A DNA stretch of 64,000 nt from an uncultured Bacteroides sp. (GTDB taxonomy: Bacteria > Bacteroidota > Bacteroidia > Bacteroidales > Bacteroidaceae): positions 62,001-126,000 of the forward strand of contig CABMPP010000006.1 of assembly GCA_902388495.1 (NCBI GenBank), written 5' to 3'. The notes under the pieces are model-generated. The model was not told the DNA's origin. It did no database searches and worked only from the letters and a program-made list of their open reading frames with translations. Each line of letters begins with the position of its first letter. The stretch's first letter is position 1. Both the position numbers and the translations under genes were made by a program. Below are positions 1-8,713 of this stretch, in pieces.

Positions 1-1911
1 TTGCTGGTCGCGTGTCTCCAGCCAGAAAAGGGCGGCATCGGTGCGGAGGCGTCCGTCGAAAAGATTCAAGTGAGTCCCTACTTCATAGTTCCATGTTTGT
101 TCCGGCTTGTAGATTGTGGAAGCTTTGGCATCGGGGTTTTCTCCGGCATTGGGGAAATTCTCCTCGAACAGCTTCTTGTATGCATCCGGCACATGAGCCA
201 TAATTTCATCCTTACTCTGCTTCATCATGTCGTTTCTCAAGCTCGACTGGAGTAAATCCGAAAACATCTGCACATTGTAACCTCCCGAACGATAGCCCTT
301 GCTGACTGTTACATACACATTGCCCATATTCTTGTCGAAGTCGTATTGCAGGGCAAACTTAGGCAGCAGTTGCAGGTAATCTTTATGAATGTTGCCTTTG
401 TAACGGGATTCTACAGTCAATGCTGTTTCGGGCATCATCTCTATTTCTCTGATGACTTGTCCTCCCTGCATCATTTCTCCTTTGATGCCTACCGTATAGT
501 TCATATCCGTGCCGGAGTTATAATTCATCTTCATCCATTCGTAGTCCAACCGCAATCCGGCAGTGAACGACAACCCTTTCAGGCCAAACAATTCTCTGAA
601 GGTAGATTGGTGGAACAACGCCCCGTTGAGCAACGGCGTGCTGAAGTTCCCGCCTATCGGCATGATTTGGTCTGTGATCTTCAATGAGGGAAGAATATTC
701 ATACTCATGGACGGTCCCATGCCGACCTCAATTTTTGATGGAATTACGCTGCCCAGCATCTGGTCCATCATGCTCATGCCGCCTTCCTTGAAAGTGACGG
801 GAGCATCCGTTTTCAGCCATTGGTAGAAGCCGAAAGCACCTGTTGTCCACTGCCAGCGGCGATTATCTTTGCTTTTCAGGATGATCTCTTCACTCAGAGC
901 ATGCGAACGTTGCTTCTGTGCCAGTGTGTAGATGTTCTCGGCTGTAAAATCCTGGTCGATGTCCATGCGGTCTTTCAGATACTGATAACCGGTGACCATG
1001 CTTAAGGTAAACTTCTGTGCCTGGTATTCCATATTTATACCTGTGTTCAGCAGGTTGCGGTAGTAGTTGTTCTCCGCATTGTTGGATATCTTTCCGATGA
1101 AAGGTTTCAGCTCTTCTTTCTGCTTGGAAGCGTCCAGGCTGCCCATATAGAAGTAGGGGTAACCTCCCTGATCGCTATATTCATAGTTGACGTTTATATC
1201 TACTTTCCAATTCTCGGAGGGCAGGTAGATGGCACGGAATCGGCCGCCTCCGGCTTGTCCTTTGTCGGCTTTTTCATTTCTCACTACGTTGCGGAAGAAT
1301 CCTCCCTGATAATCATAGAATCCTCCGGCGGAAAAGGCAAAGCGATCGGTGATCCGATGGTAGTGGGTGAGCGAGGCGTTATAGGCATTGTGTGTGCCGG
1401 CCCCCATGCGGAAGTCTGTTCCTTGGTAAGTAAAAGGAGACTTTGTGTGGATTTTGATAAGACCTCCCATGGCATTGCGTCCGTATAGTGTACCTTGCGG
1501 GCCGCGAAGTACGTCGATACGTTCAACGTCTGCATAGCTGAAGTCAAAAGCAGACTTGTCTATATAAGGTATATTGTCCACATACAGTCCTACGGAAGGG
1601 GTGTTGATACGCGAACCGATACCGCGGATATATACGGCAGAAGTAAGCCGCGAACCATAATCGGGGATGAACATATTGGGGACAACCGCTGTGAGGTTTT
1701 TGATGGAGTTTACTTGGGCATTCTGCATGTCCTGTTGTGAAAGCAAGGTGACGGCGGTGGGCTGCTCGCGTAATTTGCGGTTCTCTTTGGGTGCTGCGAT
1801 GACGAGGATTTCTTCTACGTCCACTACTTTCAGCGTGTCCACTTCTTCTGCCAAAGCATTACCGGCAGCTAAAAAAGTTAAGGCTAAGATGAAAAATTTA
1901 TGTCTGTTCAT
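1..1911 (-). CDS. TonB-dependent outer membrane receptor (3' part missing)
   Basis: 637 residues are visible; the gene continues past the left edge of the window. The protein starts with a signal peptide (MNRHKFFILALTFLAAGNALA) and a short TonB-box-like stretch (DTLKVVDVEEILVIAA). A plug domain follows, with typical motifs such as VYIRGIGSR, LYVDNIPYID and VERIDVLRGPQGTLYGRN, and then the start of the beta-barrel. There is no SusC-type carboxypeptidase-like extension and no SusD partner in view, so this resembles siderophore or cofactor receptors rather than a glycan importer. The substrate cannot be told. A LuxR-type regulator lies just upstream on the same strand. The start is the Met directly before the signal peptide. 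A TTACTTTG sequence at 1932-1939 (minus strand) is a near match to the Bacteroides -7 box. Confidence 0.9.
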   Translation of the reverse strand, partial: MNRHKFFILALTFLAAGNALAEEVDTLKVVDVEEILVIAAPKENRKLREQPTAVTLLSQQDMQNAQVNSIKNLTAVVPNMFIPDYGSRLTSAVYIRGIGSRINTPSVGLYVDNIPYIDKSAFDFSYADVERIDVLRGPQGTLYGRNAMGGLIKIHTKSPFTYQGTDFRMGAGTHNAYNASLTHYHRITDRFAFSAGGFYDYQGGFFRNVVRNEKADKGQAGGGRFRAIYLPSENWKVDINVNYEYSDQGGYPYFYMGSLDASKQKEELKPFIGKISNNAENNYYRNLLNTGINMEYQAQKFTLSMVTGYQYLKDRMDIDQDFTAENIYTLAQKQRSHALSEEIILKSKDNRRWQWTTGAFGFYQWLKTDAPVTFKEGGMSMMDQMLGSVIPSKIEVGMGPSMSMNILPSLKITDQIMPIGGNFSTPLLNGALFHQSTFRELFGLKGLSFTAGLRLDYEWMKMNYNSGTDMNYTVGIKGEMMQGGQVIREIEMMPETALTVESRYKGNIHKDYLQLLPKFALQYDFDKNMGNVYVTVSKGYRSGGYNVQMFSDLLQSSLRNDMMKQSKDEIMAHVPDAYKKLFEENFPNAGENPDAKASTIYKPEQTWNYEVGTHLNLFDGRLRTDAALFWLETRDQQ

Positions 1912-2009
1912 AATCTGTTTTTATTTTGCCTGCAAAGTAACGGCAAATCTACGGGGTATACAATCCTCATTTATTAGGATATTATGCGAATCAGCAGTTA
2001 TATTGCAGA

Positions 2010-2645
2010 CTATATCCGGTCTGCCTCTATATATCCGTGCATTACAGCATAGATTGTCAGCCCGGAAACGGACTTGATGCCCAGCTTCTCTGTAATATTC
2101 TTGCGGTGTGAGATGACGGTGGTCAGGCTGATATTCAGTTTGTCTGCTATTTCTTTGTTGATAAGTCCTTTGGTAATCAGCACCAGCACTTCTATTTCCC
2201 GGGCGGAAAGGTCGTGCTCACTGGTCGCATTCGGGGCAATGTCCGGATGACCCGCAGGCATCTGTTTTCCGTGCTGTCTGTTCTGATGCCCGTATTGATG
2301 TAGTTGCAGAATGCTTTTTACCAGATTCTTCTCATCCTGATAAATGTTCAGAGTTGGCATTCCCGACAATTGGGGCAATGTTTCCCCACCTGCCAGTATA
2401 ATCGTTTTAGGCTTGCGCTTCAGAAAGAAAGCCGTGTGCTCGAAATAGATTTGTGAAGAGATGAAGTAGTGAGCGTACATATCGGGCGTGTCGTCCATCA
2501 GTTCGCCGAAGGAATGGAAAGAACGGATGGTAGCCATCGGAATGATTTCTTCCAGCAGGCTCTGCAGCCCCAGGCACGACAGGGTATCGGGGTTGACGAT
2601 TGCTATTTCCGGGGATATCATGTGAGGCGTTTCCGTATGTGGCAT
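2010..2645 (-). CDS. LuxR-family transcriptional regulator with degenerate receiver-like N-domain
   Basis: About 212 aa from the chosen Met (MPHTETPH), which follows a purine-rich AGAAGAAG; longer (to 2720) and shorter (MISPEIAIVN, 2621) starts are possible. The C-terminal ~65 residues are a LuxR/GerE helix-turn-helix (LSAREIEVLVLITKGLINKE, then LNISLTTVISHRKNI). The N-terminal half has receiver-like rhythm (EIAIVNPDTLSCLGLQSLLE) but lacks the acidic pair and the phosphoacceptor Asp: the equivalent strand reads MYAHYFISSQIY. It is therefore probably not phosphorylated in the usual way. It sits about 100 bp upstream of the TonB-dependent receptor on the same strand, so a role in controlling that receptor is plausible but inferred only from position. 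Confidence 0.8.
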   Translation of the reverse strand: MPHTETPHMISPEIAIVNPDTLSCLGLQSLLEEIIPMATIRSFHSFGELMDDTPDMYAHYFISSQIYFEHTAFFLKRKPKTIILAGGETLPQLSGMPTLNIYQDEKNLVKSILQLHQYGHQNRQHGKQMPAGHPDIAPNATSEHDLSAREIEVLVLITKGLINKEIADKLNISLTTVISHRKNITEKLGIKSVSGLTIYAVMHGYIEADRI

Positions 2646-2991
2646 CCGGCTTCTTCTGTTTTTAGATTCTTTGCAAAGATAATGCTTACGCATCGAATTT
2701 ACCCTAATTCTGTAGAACAAATTTTCTGCTTCCTATCCATCAAGGGAGCCGACGGGGAAAACACTTACTCCCGACAGCGTGCACATTATCCCCTAATCAT
2801 TGAAGCCCGTAAGGATACGATGCACAAGATGCCATCTTGAGCTGCACAAGATGGCATCTTGAACAGCATAAGATGGCATCTTGTGCAGCATAAGGAATAG
2901 TGTTACAGAAGAGAGGGAATAGTGTGGAAGAGAAAAGGGAATAATGTGCTTGGCGAAAAGAAGCAGGGGCTGCTCCTATAATACCCTATAT
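2646..2991. other. Intergenic region without a gene
   Basis: About 346 bp between the LuxR-type regulator and the FAD dehydrogenase. I see no convincing coding frame. Its main content is the 22-bp-period repeat array described separately. The rest is AT-rich and probably holds the regulator's promoter. Confidence 0.6.
2822..2953. repeat. 22-bp-period intergenic array (two motifs in one register)
   Basis: Units start at 2822, 2844, 2866 and 2888 (motif GCAYAAGATGSCATCTTG, whose core AAGATGCCATCTT is nearly self-complementary). A second motif, GGAATARTGT, starts at 2894, 2916 and 2938. Both motifs repeat at exactly 22 bp, so the array is about six consecutive 22-bp units whose sequence changes midway. 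No transposase or spacer-like variation is seen. Confidence 0.85.
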
Positions 2992-4551
2992 TCAATCCAA
3001 AAAGGCTTTAGCTGCTTCTGCACATCGCTCTCCGTCAACTCCGGCAGAAACAATGCCTCCGGCATATCCGGCTCCTTCGCCGCAAGGGAACAGTCCCTTC
3101 ACACGGATGTGTTGCAGCGTTTCCTTGTCCCGGATGATGCGTACGGGTGCCGATGTCCGGGTTTCCACTCCAATCATCACTGCTTCGTTGGTCAGGAAGC
3201 CATGGCTGTATTTGCCAAACATCTGGAATCCTTTGCTTAATCGTTCTGTAATGAAAGCCGGCATCCAGAAGTGCAGGGGAGAAGACACCAGGCCGGGAGC
3301 GTAGGAACTTTCGGGTAGGTCGTAGCTCAACTTCTTCTTGGTGAAGTCTGCCATCCGCTGTGCAGGTGCCGTCTGCTTCATGTTGCCCTGTTGCCAGCAG
3401 AGGCGTTCCAAATGCTCTTGGAAATACATCATTTTCAATTGTCCATTATCCATTGTCCATTGTTCCAAGTCTTCCGGGCGCAGTTCCACTACCATTCCCG
3501 AATTGCTCCAACGGGAACCGCGGTTACTGGGGCTCATGCCGTTGACTACGATTTGTTGCGGTCCGCTGGCTGCGGGTACAACAAAGCCGCCCGGGCACAT
3601 ACAGAAACTGTATACTCCCCGTCCGTCTACCTGATTTACAAAGCTATATTCGGCGGCAGGCAGGTATTTGCCCCGTCCGTTCCGGTTGTGGTATTGAATC
3701 TGATCTATTAATTCGGCGGGATGTTCCAGACGCACGCCTACGGCGATGCCTTTGGCTTCTATTTCAACCTGGTTGGCAGCGAGCCAGCGGTATACATCCC
3801 TGGCAGAGTGTCCGGTGGCAAGTATTACCGGACCTAAAATTGTTTTTCCCGTATTGGTTTCGATGCCCTTTACTTCATCTTCTTCTATAATCAAGGCATC
3901 CATGCGTGTTTCAAAATGAACTTCCCCACCACAGTTGATGATGGTATTCCGCATATTCTCGATGACGCGCGGCAGTTTATCCGTACCGATATGGGGATGT
4001 GCATCCACTAATATGGAAGTGGAAGCACCATGCTGGCAGAATACATTCAGGATCTTGTCTACATTACCCCGCTTCTTGCTGCGGGTATAAAGCTTCCCGT
4101 CCGAATAGGCTCCTGCACCTCCTTCGCCAAAGCTGTAATTGGATTCCGGATTGACCGTTTGCTGCCGTCCTATTAGTGCGAGGTCTTTCTTACGTTCGCG
4201 CACGTCTTTGCCGCGTTCCACAATGACGGGACGCAGTCCGAGTTCTATCAGCCGCAATCCGGCAAAGAGTCCTCCGGGACCGGCGCCTACAATGATGACT
4301 TGCGGCTTGCCTTCCACATTATTATATTCGGTATGTTGGTATTCGTCATCTTCAGGCATTTCATTCAGGTATGCCCGTACGGTGAGGTTGATGAAGATGG
4401 TTCTTTGGCGGGCATCTATGCTACGCTTCAGGATGCGTGTAGCTGTAATTTCCCGTGCATTCAATCCTTTCTCTTGCACGAGATACTCTTTCAGACGTTG
4501 TTCATTGGCCGCTACTTCGGGCAAAACACGTATTTGGTACTCTTGTATCAT
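2992..4551 (-). CDS. FAD-dependent dehydrogenase, COG2509-like
   Basis: 519 aa. Residues 1-75 form the small N-terminal domain typical of this family. A dinucleotide-binding motif (GAGPGG, residues 89-94) follows, with VERGKDVRERK shortly after as the end of the second strand, then a long FAD/NAD-binding body with ATGHSARDVYRWL and a C-terminal GEGAGYAGGI loop that closes on the flavin. Members are uncharacterised flavoproteins found widely in Bacteroidetes and Firmicutes; the substrate is unknown. No signal peptide, so cytosolic. It stands alone. An in-frame run of heptamer repeats (3434-3461) encodes part of the segment EQWTMDNGQLKM, which looks like an insertion. Confidence 0.85.
   Translation of the reverse strand: MIQEYQIRVLPEVAANEQRLKEYLVQEKGLNAREITATRILKRSIDARQRTIFINLTVRAYLNEMPEDDEYQHTEYNNVEGKPQVIIVGAGPGGLFAGLRLIELGLRPVIVERGKDVRERKKDLALIGRQQTVNPESNYSFGEGGAGAYSDGKLYTRSKKRGNVDKILNVFCQHGASTSILVDAHPHIGTDKLPRVIENMRNTIINCGGEVHFETRMDALIIEEDEVKGIETNTGKTILGPVILATGHSARDVYRWLAANQVEIEAKGIAVGVRLEHPAELIDQIQYHNRNGRGKYLPAAEYSFVNQVDGRGVYSFCMCPGGFVVPAASGPQQIVVNGMSPSNRGSRWSNSGMVVELRPEDLEQWTMDNGQLKMMYFQEHLERLCWQQGNMKQTAPAQRMADFTKKKLSYDLPESSYAPGLVSSPLHFWMPAFITERLSKGFQMFGKYSHGFLTNEAVMIGVETRTSAPVRIIRDKETLQHIRVKGLFPCGEGAGYAGGIVSAGVDGERCAEAAKAFLD
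3434..3461. repeat. Heptamer tandem repeat inside a coding region
   Basis: Four consecutive 7-bp units: TTCAATT, GTCCATT, ATCCATT and GTCCATT. They lie inside the FAD dehydrogenase gene and are translated as part of WTMDNGQLK. The unit resembles the ATCAATT heptamer array before thrC (37804-37852). Confidence 0.8.
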
Positions 4552-4685
4552 TATCGGACTTTTATTTCATGAAGATACAAAGGTACGTTATTGGCAGCAA
4601 ATGTTCTAATAATCGATTCGATTTTCGGGGATTCGATTAATATATTCCTCCGGATAATCAACTCCGGAGGAATATAAAAAACTAA

Positions 4686-5330
4686 TTACCAATTAAATTC
4701 GCATTCGCAAACGCTCATTTTTCCGGGAACAATCGTTACCCACTTTCCTGTCCATTTGCCACCGTAAGAAGCGCAAATAGCTTCACACTTTTCTTTTGCG
4801 TCTTGGTCGTTCCACAACGGACCTGCCGGAACATCCAGTTTGAAAGAAACCTCACCTGCTTGCGGAAAAGGCAATTCACATTCCACGACACTCATTCGGC
4901 CCGGAATGGTAGTAATCCATTTCCCGGTGAAGCGGCCGCCGTGTGCGGCGCAAATAAACGGAGCACGTTTTTTTGCATCTTCATGGCTCCACAGTGGACC
5001 GGCAGGTATCGAAATGCAAAATGAGTCCTTGTTCAGATTTGTATCTTCTCTTTCAGGCAGACGGATGATTTCTGTAATATATACTTCTCCTTTACCGGGA
5101 AGTGGCTTGAATATTACCATTTCAGCTTGATAGCGTTCTGCATGTGCAGTCACTGGTTCTGCAAGGCAAACAAAACGATAGTTGGTACCGGCTACAACTT
5201 GAGTTGATACTCCATGTGGGGAATATCTTACACCGACCAAGTTCTGTGTTGCTTGTCTAAATACTTGATGATCTTCTTCTGTCAACGGGCGAACAGGTGT
5301 CCATCCGCCATTAGGATTTTGGTTTTCCAT
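4686..5330 (-). CDS. Cystatin-like domain fused to tandem MVL-type mannan-binding lectin repeats
   Basis: 214 aa with no signal peptide. Residues ~9-92 look like a cystatin: an N-terminal Gly pair (GGW, 8-10), the QxVxG loop as QVVAG (44-48) followed by TNYRFVC, and a later beta-rich part. Residues ~104-155 and ~162-214 are two homologous ~52-aa repeats (IPAGPLW…DAK…ICAAHGGRFTGKW…IPGRMSVVECE), the signature of Microcystis viridis lectin (MVL), which binds the Man-GlcNAc core of high-mannose glycans. Domain calls rest on motif recognition. The combination suggests a secreted or released lectin/protease inhibitor, but no export signal is visible. It is monocistronic, with AT-rich flanks. Confidence 0.8.
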   Translation of the reverse strand: MENQNPNGGWTPVRPLTEEDHQVFRQATQNLVGVRYSPHGVSTQVVAGTNYRFVCLAEPVTAHAERYQAEMVIFKPLPGKGEVYITEIIRLPEREDTNLNKDSFCISIPAGPLWSHEDAKKRAPFICAAHGGRFTGKWITTIPGRMSVVECELPFPQAGEVSFKLDVPAGPLWNDQDAKEKCEAICASYGGKWTGKWVTIVPGKMSVCECEFNW

Positions 5331-5500
5331 ATCTACTTCATTTTTAAGTTAAATAATATCCTCTTTTCGAGGGGAACTTCTACAAACATAATGAAAGGAA
5401 ATGGATAAACATTCTCTTTTTTCCAGACGACCAAATAAGTTTTTAAACGGTATAAATTAACATGTAAACGACATTTTCAAGCTTCCGAATCAGGACATAC

Positions 5501-6868
5501 CTATCCGAATAGTGTTCTGAACGCCTCTTCTACCTTTCGTACAGGTATCAGCTCAATCTTTATCTTCTTGGTATTCAGCCCCTGCATGTTATATTTAGGC
5601 AATATGAACCGTTTGAAGCCCAGCTTTTCCGCTTCTCCGATGCGTTGCTCTATACGGTTTACAGGGCGGATTTCTCCTGACAGACCGATTTCTCCTGCCA
5701 TACATACTTCCGGTTCTATGGCCGTATCCATATTGCTGGAAAGGATAGCACTGATAACGGACAAGTCTATGGCAGGGTCGTTCACCTTCAATCCTCCGGC
5801 TATATTAAGGAATACATCTTTTTGTGCCAGTTTGAAGCCGACGCGCTTTTCCAGTACGGCGAGCAGCATGTTCATCCGCCGTATATCAAAACCGGTAGCG
5901 GAGCGTTGCGGATTGCCATATACTGCACTGCTGACCAATGCCTGCGTTTCGATGAGGAAGGGCCTTATTCCCTCTATGGCAGAGGCTATGGCTATTCCGC
6001 TCATCCCTTCGTGATCCTGGCTCAGCAATAATTCGGACGGATTGTCTACCTGCCGTAGTCCGTTTTGGCGCATTTCGTAGATACCCAGTTCTGCGGTACT
6101 TCCAAAGCGGTTCTTGATGCTGCGGAGGATGCGGTACATATAATGCTGGTCGCCTTCAAACTGAAGCACTGTGTCTACAATATGCTCCAAGACTTTAGGG
6201 CCGGCTATGCTTCCTTCCTTATTAATATGCCCGATCAGTATGACGGCTGTATGCGTCTCTTTGGCAAAGCGCAGGATGGAAGCGGAACACTCCCGCACCT
6301 GTGCAATGCTTCCGGGAGACGATTCAAGCGTTTCGGTCGAAATAGTCTGTATGGAGTCTATGATTACAAGATCCGGCCGGGTGTTCTTGATGTGTACATA
6401 AATCTGTTCCAGTGAAGTCTCGCAGACGATGAGGCAGTCACTGGAAGCGGTCGTCAGCCGGTCGGCACGAAGTTTTAGTTGGCGGGTGCTCTCTTCACCG
6501 GAAATATAGAGTATTCGTTTTTCGGGAATTCGGAGTATCGTCTGCAGGACTAAAGTTGATTTGCCGATACCCGGTTCACCGCCAATCAGTACGAGGGAGC
6601 CTTGCACCAGTCCGCCGCCCAGTACCCGGTTCAGTTCGGCATCATGGAGGTCGATACGAGGTTCGTCATCGGCTATGATTTCATTCAGGGTGATGGGCTT
6701 TGCTTTGGTTGTTTCTATACCCGATACCGGCCGTTTGTTTACTACTTCTTTCCGTACCACTTCTTCTACATACGTATTCCATTCTCCGCACGACGGGCAT
6801 TTGCCTACCCATTTGGGTGATTCTTGTCCGCAGTTACTACATACATAAACTGTTTTTTCTTTTGCCAT
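5501..6868 (-). CDS. radA: DNA repair protein RadA (Sms)
   Basis: 455 aa. RadA is a RecA-like helicase that drives branch migration during homologous recombination. The order is classical: an N-terminal C4 zinc finger (Cys10, 13, 24, 27), Walker A GEPGIGKST (97-105), the KNRFG motif diagnostic of RadA, and a C-terminal Lon-protease-like domain without peptidase activity. The start is the Met of MAKEKTVYVCSNCG, the usual RadA beginning; a further 23 in-frame codons upstream are not expected in the family. It is transcribed alone, away from the recombinase gene to its right. Confidence 0.97.
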   Translation of the reverse strand: MAKEKTVYVCSNCGQESPKWVGKCPSCGEWNTYVEEVVRKEVVNKRPVSGIETTKAKPITLNEIIADDEPRIDLHDAELNRVLGGGLVQGSLVLIGGEPGIGKSTLVLQTILRIPEKRILYISGEESTRQLKLRADRLTTASSDCLIVCETSLEQIYVHIKNTRPDLVIIDSIQTISTETLESSPGSIAQVRECSASILRFAKETHTAVILIGHINKEGSIAGPKVLEHIVDTVLQFEGDQHYMYRILRSIKNRFGSTAELGIYEMRQNGLRQVDNPSELLLSQDHEGMSGIAIASAIEGIRPFLIETQALVSSAVYGNPQRSATGFDIRRMNMLLAVLEKRVGFKLAQKDVFLNIAGGLKVNDPAIDLSVISAILSSNMDTAIEPEVCMAGEIGLSGEIRPVNRIEQRIGEAEKLGFKRFILPKYNMQGLNTKKIKIELIPVRKVEEAFRTLFG

Positions 6869-7095
6869 AATCGGGTATTCATATTGTAACGATGGCCAAA
6901 GGTACGATTTTTCATCGCAGCGGGCACATCGTTCCATAGAGTTTTTTATTGGGTTGCAAATGGTAATTTGTGTATTTCAGTTGTCAATTCCTTCATTTAA
7001 TGTGAGAAAAGTAAGGAAGTAGTCATCCCTATACTTTAATTTGTGTTGTAGTAAAATGCAATTTTGCATGTTAGAATTTTAATTTTAAAAGTTTT

Positions 7096-8412
7096 ATGAC
7101 AAGTGTGAACTTAGTGTATCGTCCTTCTACTAAGAAAGGACGGCATCCGGGAAGTTTGTCCCTGCGGGTAATTCATCGGCGTCGGAACAAAACGGTTACG
7201 CTGCCGGATTGCCACGTATTCTGTGAAGAATGGGATAAAGAAAGACAGAGAATCATTTATCCGCGCCACGATCCCGACCGGATGGCTTATCTGGAAGAAG
7301 TGGAATCAAGACTAAAGAACGCAGTAGATTTTCTGGCAGGTTTTATTTCGGAATTGGAGAAAAAAGGACGTTATACGGTCGAAGAAGTGCTCGCTCTTTT
7401 TCGGGAGAAGAAAGATGAGAATAAGTTATCGGGATATACCGAACGCCTGGCCAGGGAGTTGGAAAGGCACGGGCAATACCGGACAGCCCGTGCTTATCGT
7501 ACCGTTACGCGCGGTATTGTGAGGTTTAATAAAGGCGAGGATATACCTTTGCAGCATATAAACGCTTGCCTTATTAAGGATTTTGAAGTTTTCCTTCGTG
7601 ACAACGGACGTTCGCCCAACACCATATCCTATTATATGCGCAATCTGCGGGCAATATACAATAAGGCTGTCTCTGAACGGAGAATTCTTCACCGAACGGA
7701 CGGAAAGCCTTTTGCTGGAGTATATACGGGCGTCACGAAAACAATGAAGCGCGCTCTTACGTTGGATGAGATAAGGGCACTGCATGATTTTGATATTCCT
7801 GCACTTTTAAAAGAGAAGAATCCCTTTACCGGGGAATATGAAGCTCTGAAGAGTCTCTATGATGCCCAACGTTATTTTGCATTCTGCTTTAATGCAAGGG
7901 GGATGTGCTTTATTGACTTGGCTTATTTGCAGAAAAATAATATCCGTGGTGGTATCCTGAGGTATGTCCGTAAAAAGACGGGGCAACAAATCGAGGTGAA
8001 ACTGACAACTGAGATGAACGATATCATCAGTAGCTTCTCCGATGAAACAGCAGAGACACCCTATGTTTTTCCCATTATCCGTGATATGGAGAAGAATCTA
8101 CGGTTGCAATATGAGAACGGATTGCGTACACAGAATATCCGTTTGAAGAAGTTGGCGGCCCTTGCCGGGATAAAGAAGCCACTGAGTACCCATTGGGCGC
8201 GGCATTCGTGGGCTAATATAGGCAAGCAGGAAAATATCCCCTTGCGTGTAATCAGCGAATGTCTGGGGCATACTTCAGAACGGACAACATTGATTTATCT
8301 GGACCAGTTGGATAATTCACTTCTGGATGCCGCTAATGAACGGGTTACAGCCGCTATCCTGCGTCCGGTTATGGCAGGCAGTGAAGCCGCTGCCGGAGTT
8401 TCGCCCGGATAG
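7096..8412 (+). CDS. Tyrosine recombinase, probable invertase of the fimbrial switch
   Basis: 438 aa, Bacteroidetes-type tyrosine recombinase: N-terminal arm-binding region (~1-100), SAM-like core-binding domain (~110-205) and catalytic domain (~218-405). Catalytic residues are visible: Arg268 (NARGMCFIDL), a beta-hairpin Lys near 293-294, His366 and Arg369 (THWARHSWA), His392 (LGHTSE) and nucleophile Tyr401 (TTLIYLD). It is intact, and no phage or conjugation genes accompany it. Its 3' end is 203 bp from the left copy of a 25-bp inverted repeat that brackets an AraC-type gene in front of a fimbrial operon. This is the usual position of a dedicated DNA invertase. Assignment to that switch is inference. 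Confidence 0.92.
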   Translation: MTSVNLVYRPSTKKGRHPGSLSLRVIHRRRNKTVTLPDCHVFCEEWDKERQRIIYPRHDPDRMAYLEEVESRLKNAVDFLAGFISELEKKGRYTVEEVLALFREKKDENKLSGYTERLARELERHGQYRTARAYRTVTRGIVRFNKGEDIPLQHINACLIKDFEVFLRDNGRSPNTISYYMRNLRAIYNKAVSERRILHRTDGKPFAGVYTGVTKTMKRALTLDEIRALHDFDIPALLKEKNPFTGEYEALKSLYDAQRYFAFCFNARGMCFIDLAYLQKNNIRGGILRYVRKKTGQQIEVKLTTEMNDIISSFSDETAETPYVFPIIRDMEKNLRLQYENGLRTQNIRLKKLAALAGIKKPLSTHWARHSWANIGKQENIPLRVISECLGHTSERTTLIYLDQLDNSLLDAANERVTAAILRPVMAGSEAAAGVSPG

Positions 8413-8579
8413 CAATATGTTCATCTGATTTTTTGATTCCGCCCGCCGTAAATTCTGCGGGAAAGGACTGTTTTATCTTGATGGATAGTGATGCTGCAGA
8501 AAGAATTGTTGTGATTGCTGAAAGTAGCCCTCTTTGTGTTAAAAATAGGCTGGCAGGGAGGATAGAAACGAATTTTTCT

Positions 8580-8587
8580 TACCTTTG
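8580..8587 (+). promoter_or_regulatory. Promoter-like -7 box outside the left inverted repeat
   Basis: TACCTTTG matches the Bacteroides -7 consensus TAnnTTTG and reads rightward into the invertible segment. No good -33 TTTG is seen at the expected spacing. In the present orientation it would transcribe antisense to the araC-type gene; after inversion it would read into that gene in sense. Confidence 0.4.
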
Positions 8588-8614
8588 TATCAGCATGGAT
8601 GAGGCAAACTGCCA

Positions 8615-8639
8615 TCTGACACTTTATAAGTGTCAGAAC
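8615..8639 (+). repeat. Left inverted repeat (IRL), predicted recombinase crossover site
   Basis: 25 bp, exactly the reverse complement of 9827-9851. It is built as 9-bp arms TCTGACACT (8615-8623) and AGTGTCAGA (8629-8637) around the asymmetric spacer TTATA, plus two extra matching bases. Arm-spacer-arm symmetry is what a tyrosine recombinase core site looks like. Confidence 0.88.
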
Positions 8640-8669
8640 ATGTTTTATTGACACAACAGAAATCTGGGG

Positions 8670-8677
8670 CAAAAATA
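8670..8677 (-). promoter_or_regulatory. Outward-facing -7 box inside the invertible segment
   Basis: On the minus strand this reads TATTTTTG, a match to TAnnTTTG, and it points left through IRL. After inversion it would map to about 9789-9796 facing the fimbrial operon. The transcript would start near 9803, with a leader of roughly 80 nt. A TTTG lies upstream but at a 26-bp spacing, longer than usual, so the promoter call is tentative. Confidence 0.45.
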
Positions 8678-8713
8678 GGCCATAAATCCTTTGTGGCCGT
8701 TGTCAAATACCAT

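Noticed and set aside
1284..1547. Short frames across the left-edge region
   Set aside because: The first 1.9 kb is one continuous minus-strand TonB receptor; other frames are shadows.
2822..2953. CRISPR-like periodic repeats
   Set aside because: Units are 22 bp with no unique spacers, there are no cas genes, and other arrays have the same period with different sequences.
7096..8412. Recombinase as part of a prophage or conjugative element
   Set aside because: No phage, transfer or cargo genes and no att duplication found; inverted repeats next to a fimbrial operon fit a local invertase better.
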